64,000 nucleotides of DNA from Macrothele yani. Taxonomy: Eukaryota; Arthropoda; Arachnida; Araneae; Macrothelidae. Shown in pieces: positions 63,885 to 64,000 of the stretch. Location of the stretch: the NCBI GenBank assembly GCA_039090855.1, contig CM077034.1, positions 229,302,505-229,366,504 of the forward strand, written 5' to 3'. Under the pieces are notes generated by a model. That model was not told where the DNA came from and made no database searches. It worked only from the letters and a program-made list of their open reading frames with translations. The first letter of the stretch is position 1, and each line of letters starts with the position of its first letter. The position numbers were made by a program, and so were the translations under genes.

Positions 63885-64000
63885 TCCTCTCTTTTTTCTC
63901 TCTCTCTCACTCTCCTCTCTTCTCTCTCTCTCCTCTCTTTTTTTCTCTCTCTCACTCTCCTCTCTTCTCTCTCTCACTCTCACTCTCCTCTCTCTCTCTC
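63717..64000. repeat. (CT)n microsatellite with CACTCTCCTCT interruptions
   Basis: About 280 bases of CT dinucleotides interrupted by CTCTCACTCTCCTCTCTT blocks. It runs to the window edge. Confidence 0.97.

Overview
This window looks like repeat-dense nuclear DNA of an invertebrate animal, most likely an arthropod and possibly an arachnid. That guess rests on the transposon mix (many Tc1/mariner families, one with a DUF4817-like N-terminus, RTE, Penelope-like, Ginger-like), an abundant tRNA-derived SINE, AT-rich sequence and the absence of bacterial-style operons. No species can be named from sequence alone. Almost everything that can be identified is mobile or tandemly repeated. The only plausible host-type coding pieces are a THAP exon plus a SWIM zinc-finger exon (15.5-16.3 kb), a 154-codon MSP-domain-like ORF (57.2-57.6 kb) and a second THAP fragment (59.4-59.7 kb).

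Layout. 0-5 kb: Penelope-like GIY-YIG remnant, a 31-bp minisatellite, and an array of about 146-bp monomers that carry a DR1-like motif. 5.5-13.5 kb: three dead Tc1/mariner elements, two tandem 5'-truncated RTE copies, and a 129-bp array split by these insertions. 14-20 kb: a small MITE, the THAP/SWIM region, a foldback element, a Tc1 element and a dispersed repeat with one SINE inside another. 20.6-23.4 kb: a Ginger-like element with long inverted repeats and a KRBA2-like integrase tail, invaded by an LTR element that was itself hit by a SINE. 23.6-25.9 kb: a fold-back pair of Penelope-like ends in which one arm has grown a 27-bp minisatellite out of its coding sequence.

26.2-33.4 kb holds the most striking object: 23 LTRs and 22 internals in head-to-tail order on the minus strand. 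Each LTR (about 180 bp) starts TGTAACGTACC, ends TTATA, and holds a tRNA-like sequence with intact Pol III A and B boxes. Each internal (about 140 bp) has a tRNA-Lys-type primer binding site and a polypurine tract. The whole block is flanked by a 4-bp target duplication. I read it as a tandemly amplified miniature LTR retrotransposon (TRIM) with a Pol III-type promoter in its LTR. A shorter array of the same family lies at 55.7-56.9 kb.

The block lies inside a segmental duplication (about 26.15-40.68 kb and 41.28-48.13 kb). The second copy has the exact empty site, so the array arrived after the duplication or was lost cleanly. Both copies carry a higher-order array of about 150-bp monomers with CTCF-core-like motifs, and a transposase gene interrupted by a hAT-like element and SINEs. 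A long-TIR element sits exactly at the junction of the two copies. 48-54.5 kb has three more Tc1-like elements. 54.8-56.9 kb is a SINE whose tail was multiplied and then hit by the TRIM. 60.9-63 kb has a mariner inside an older mariner, then Tc1 and hAT-like remnants. The window ends in a (CT)n microsatellite.

All calls come from reading the sequence; no database search was run.
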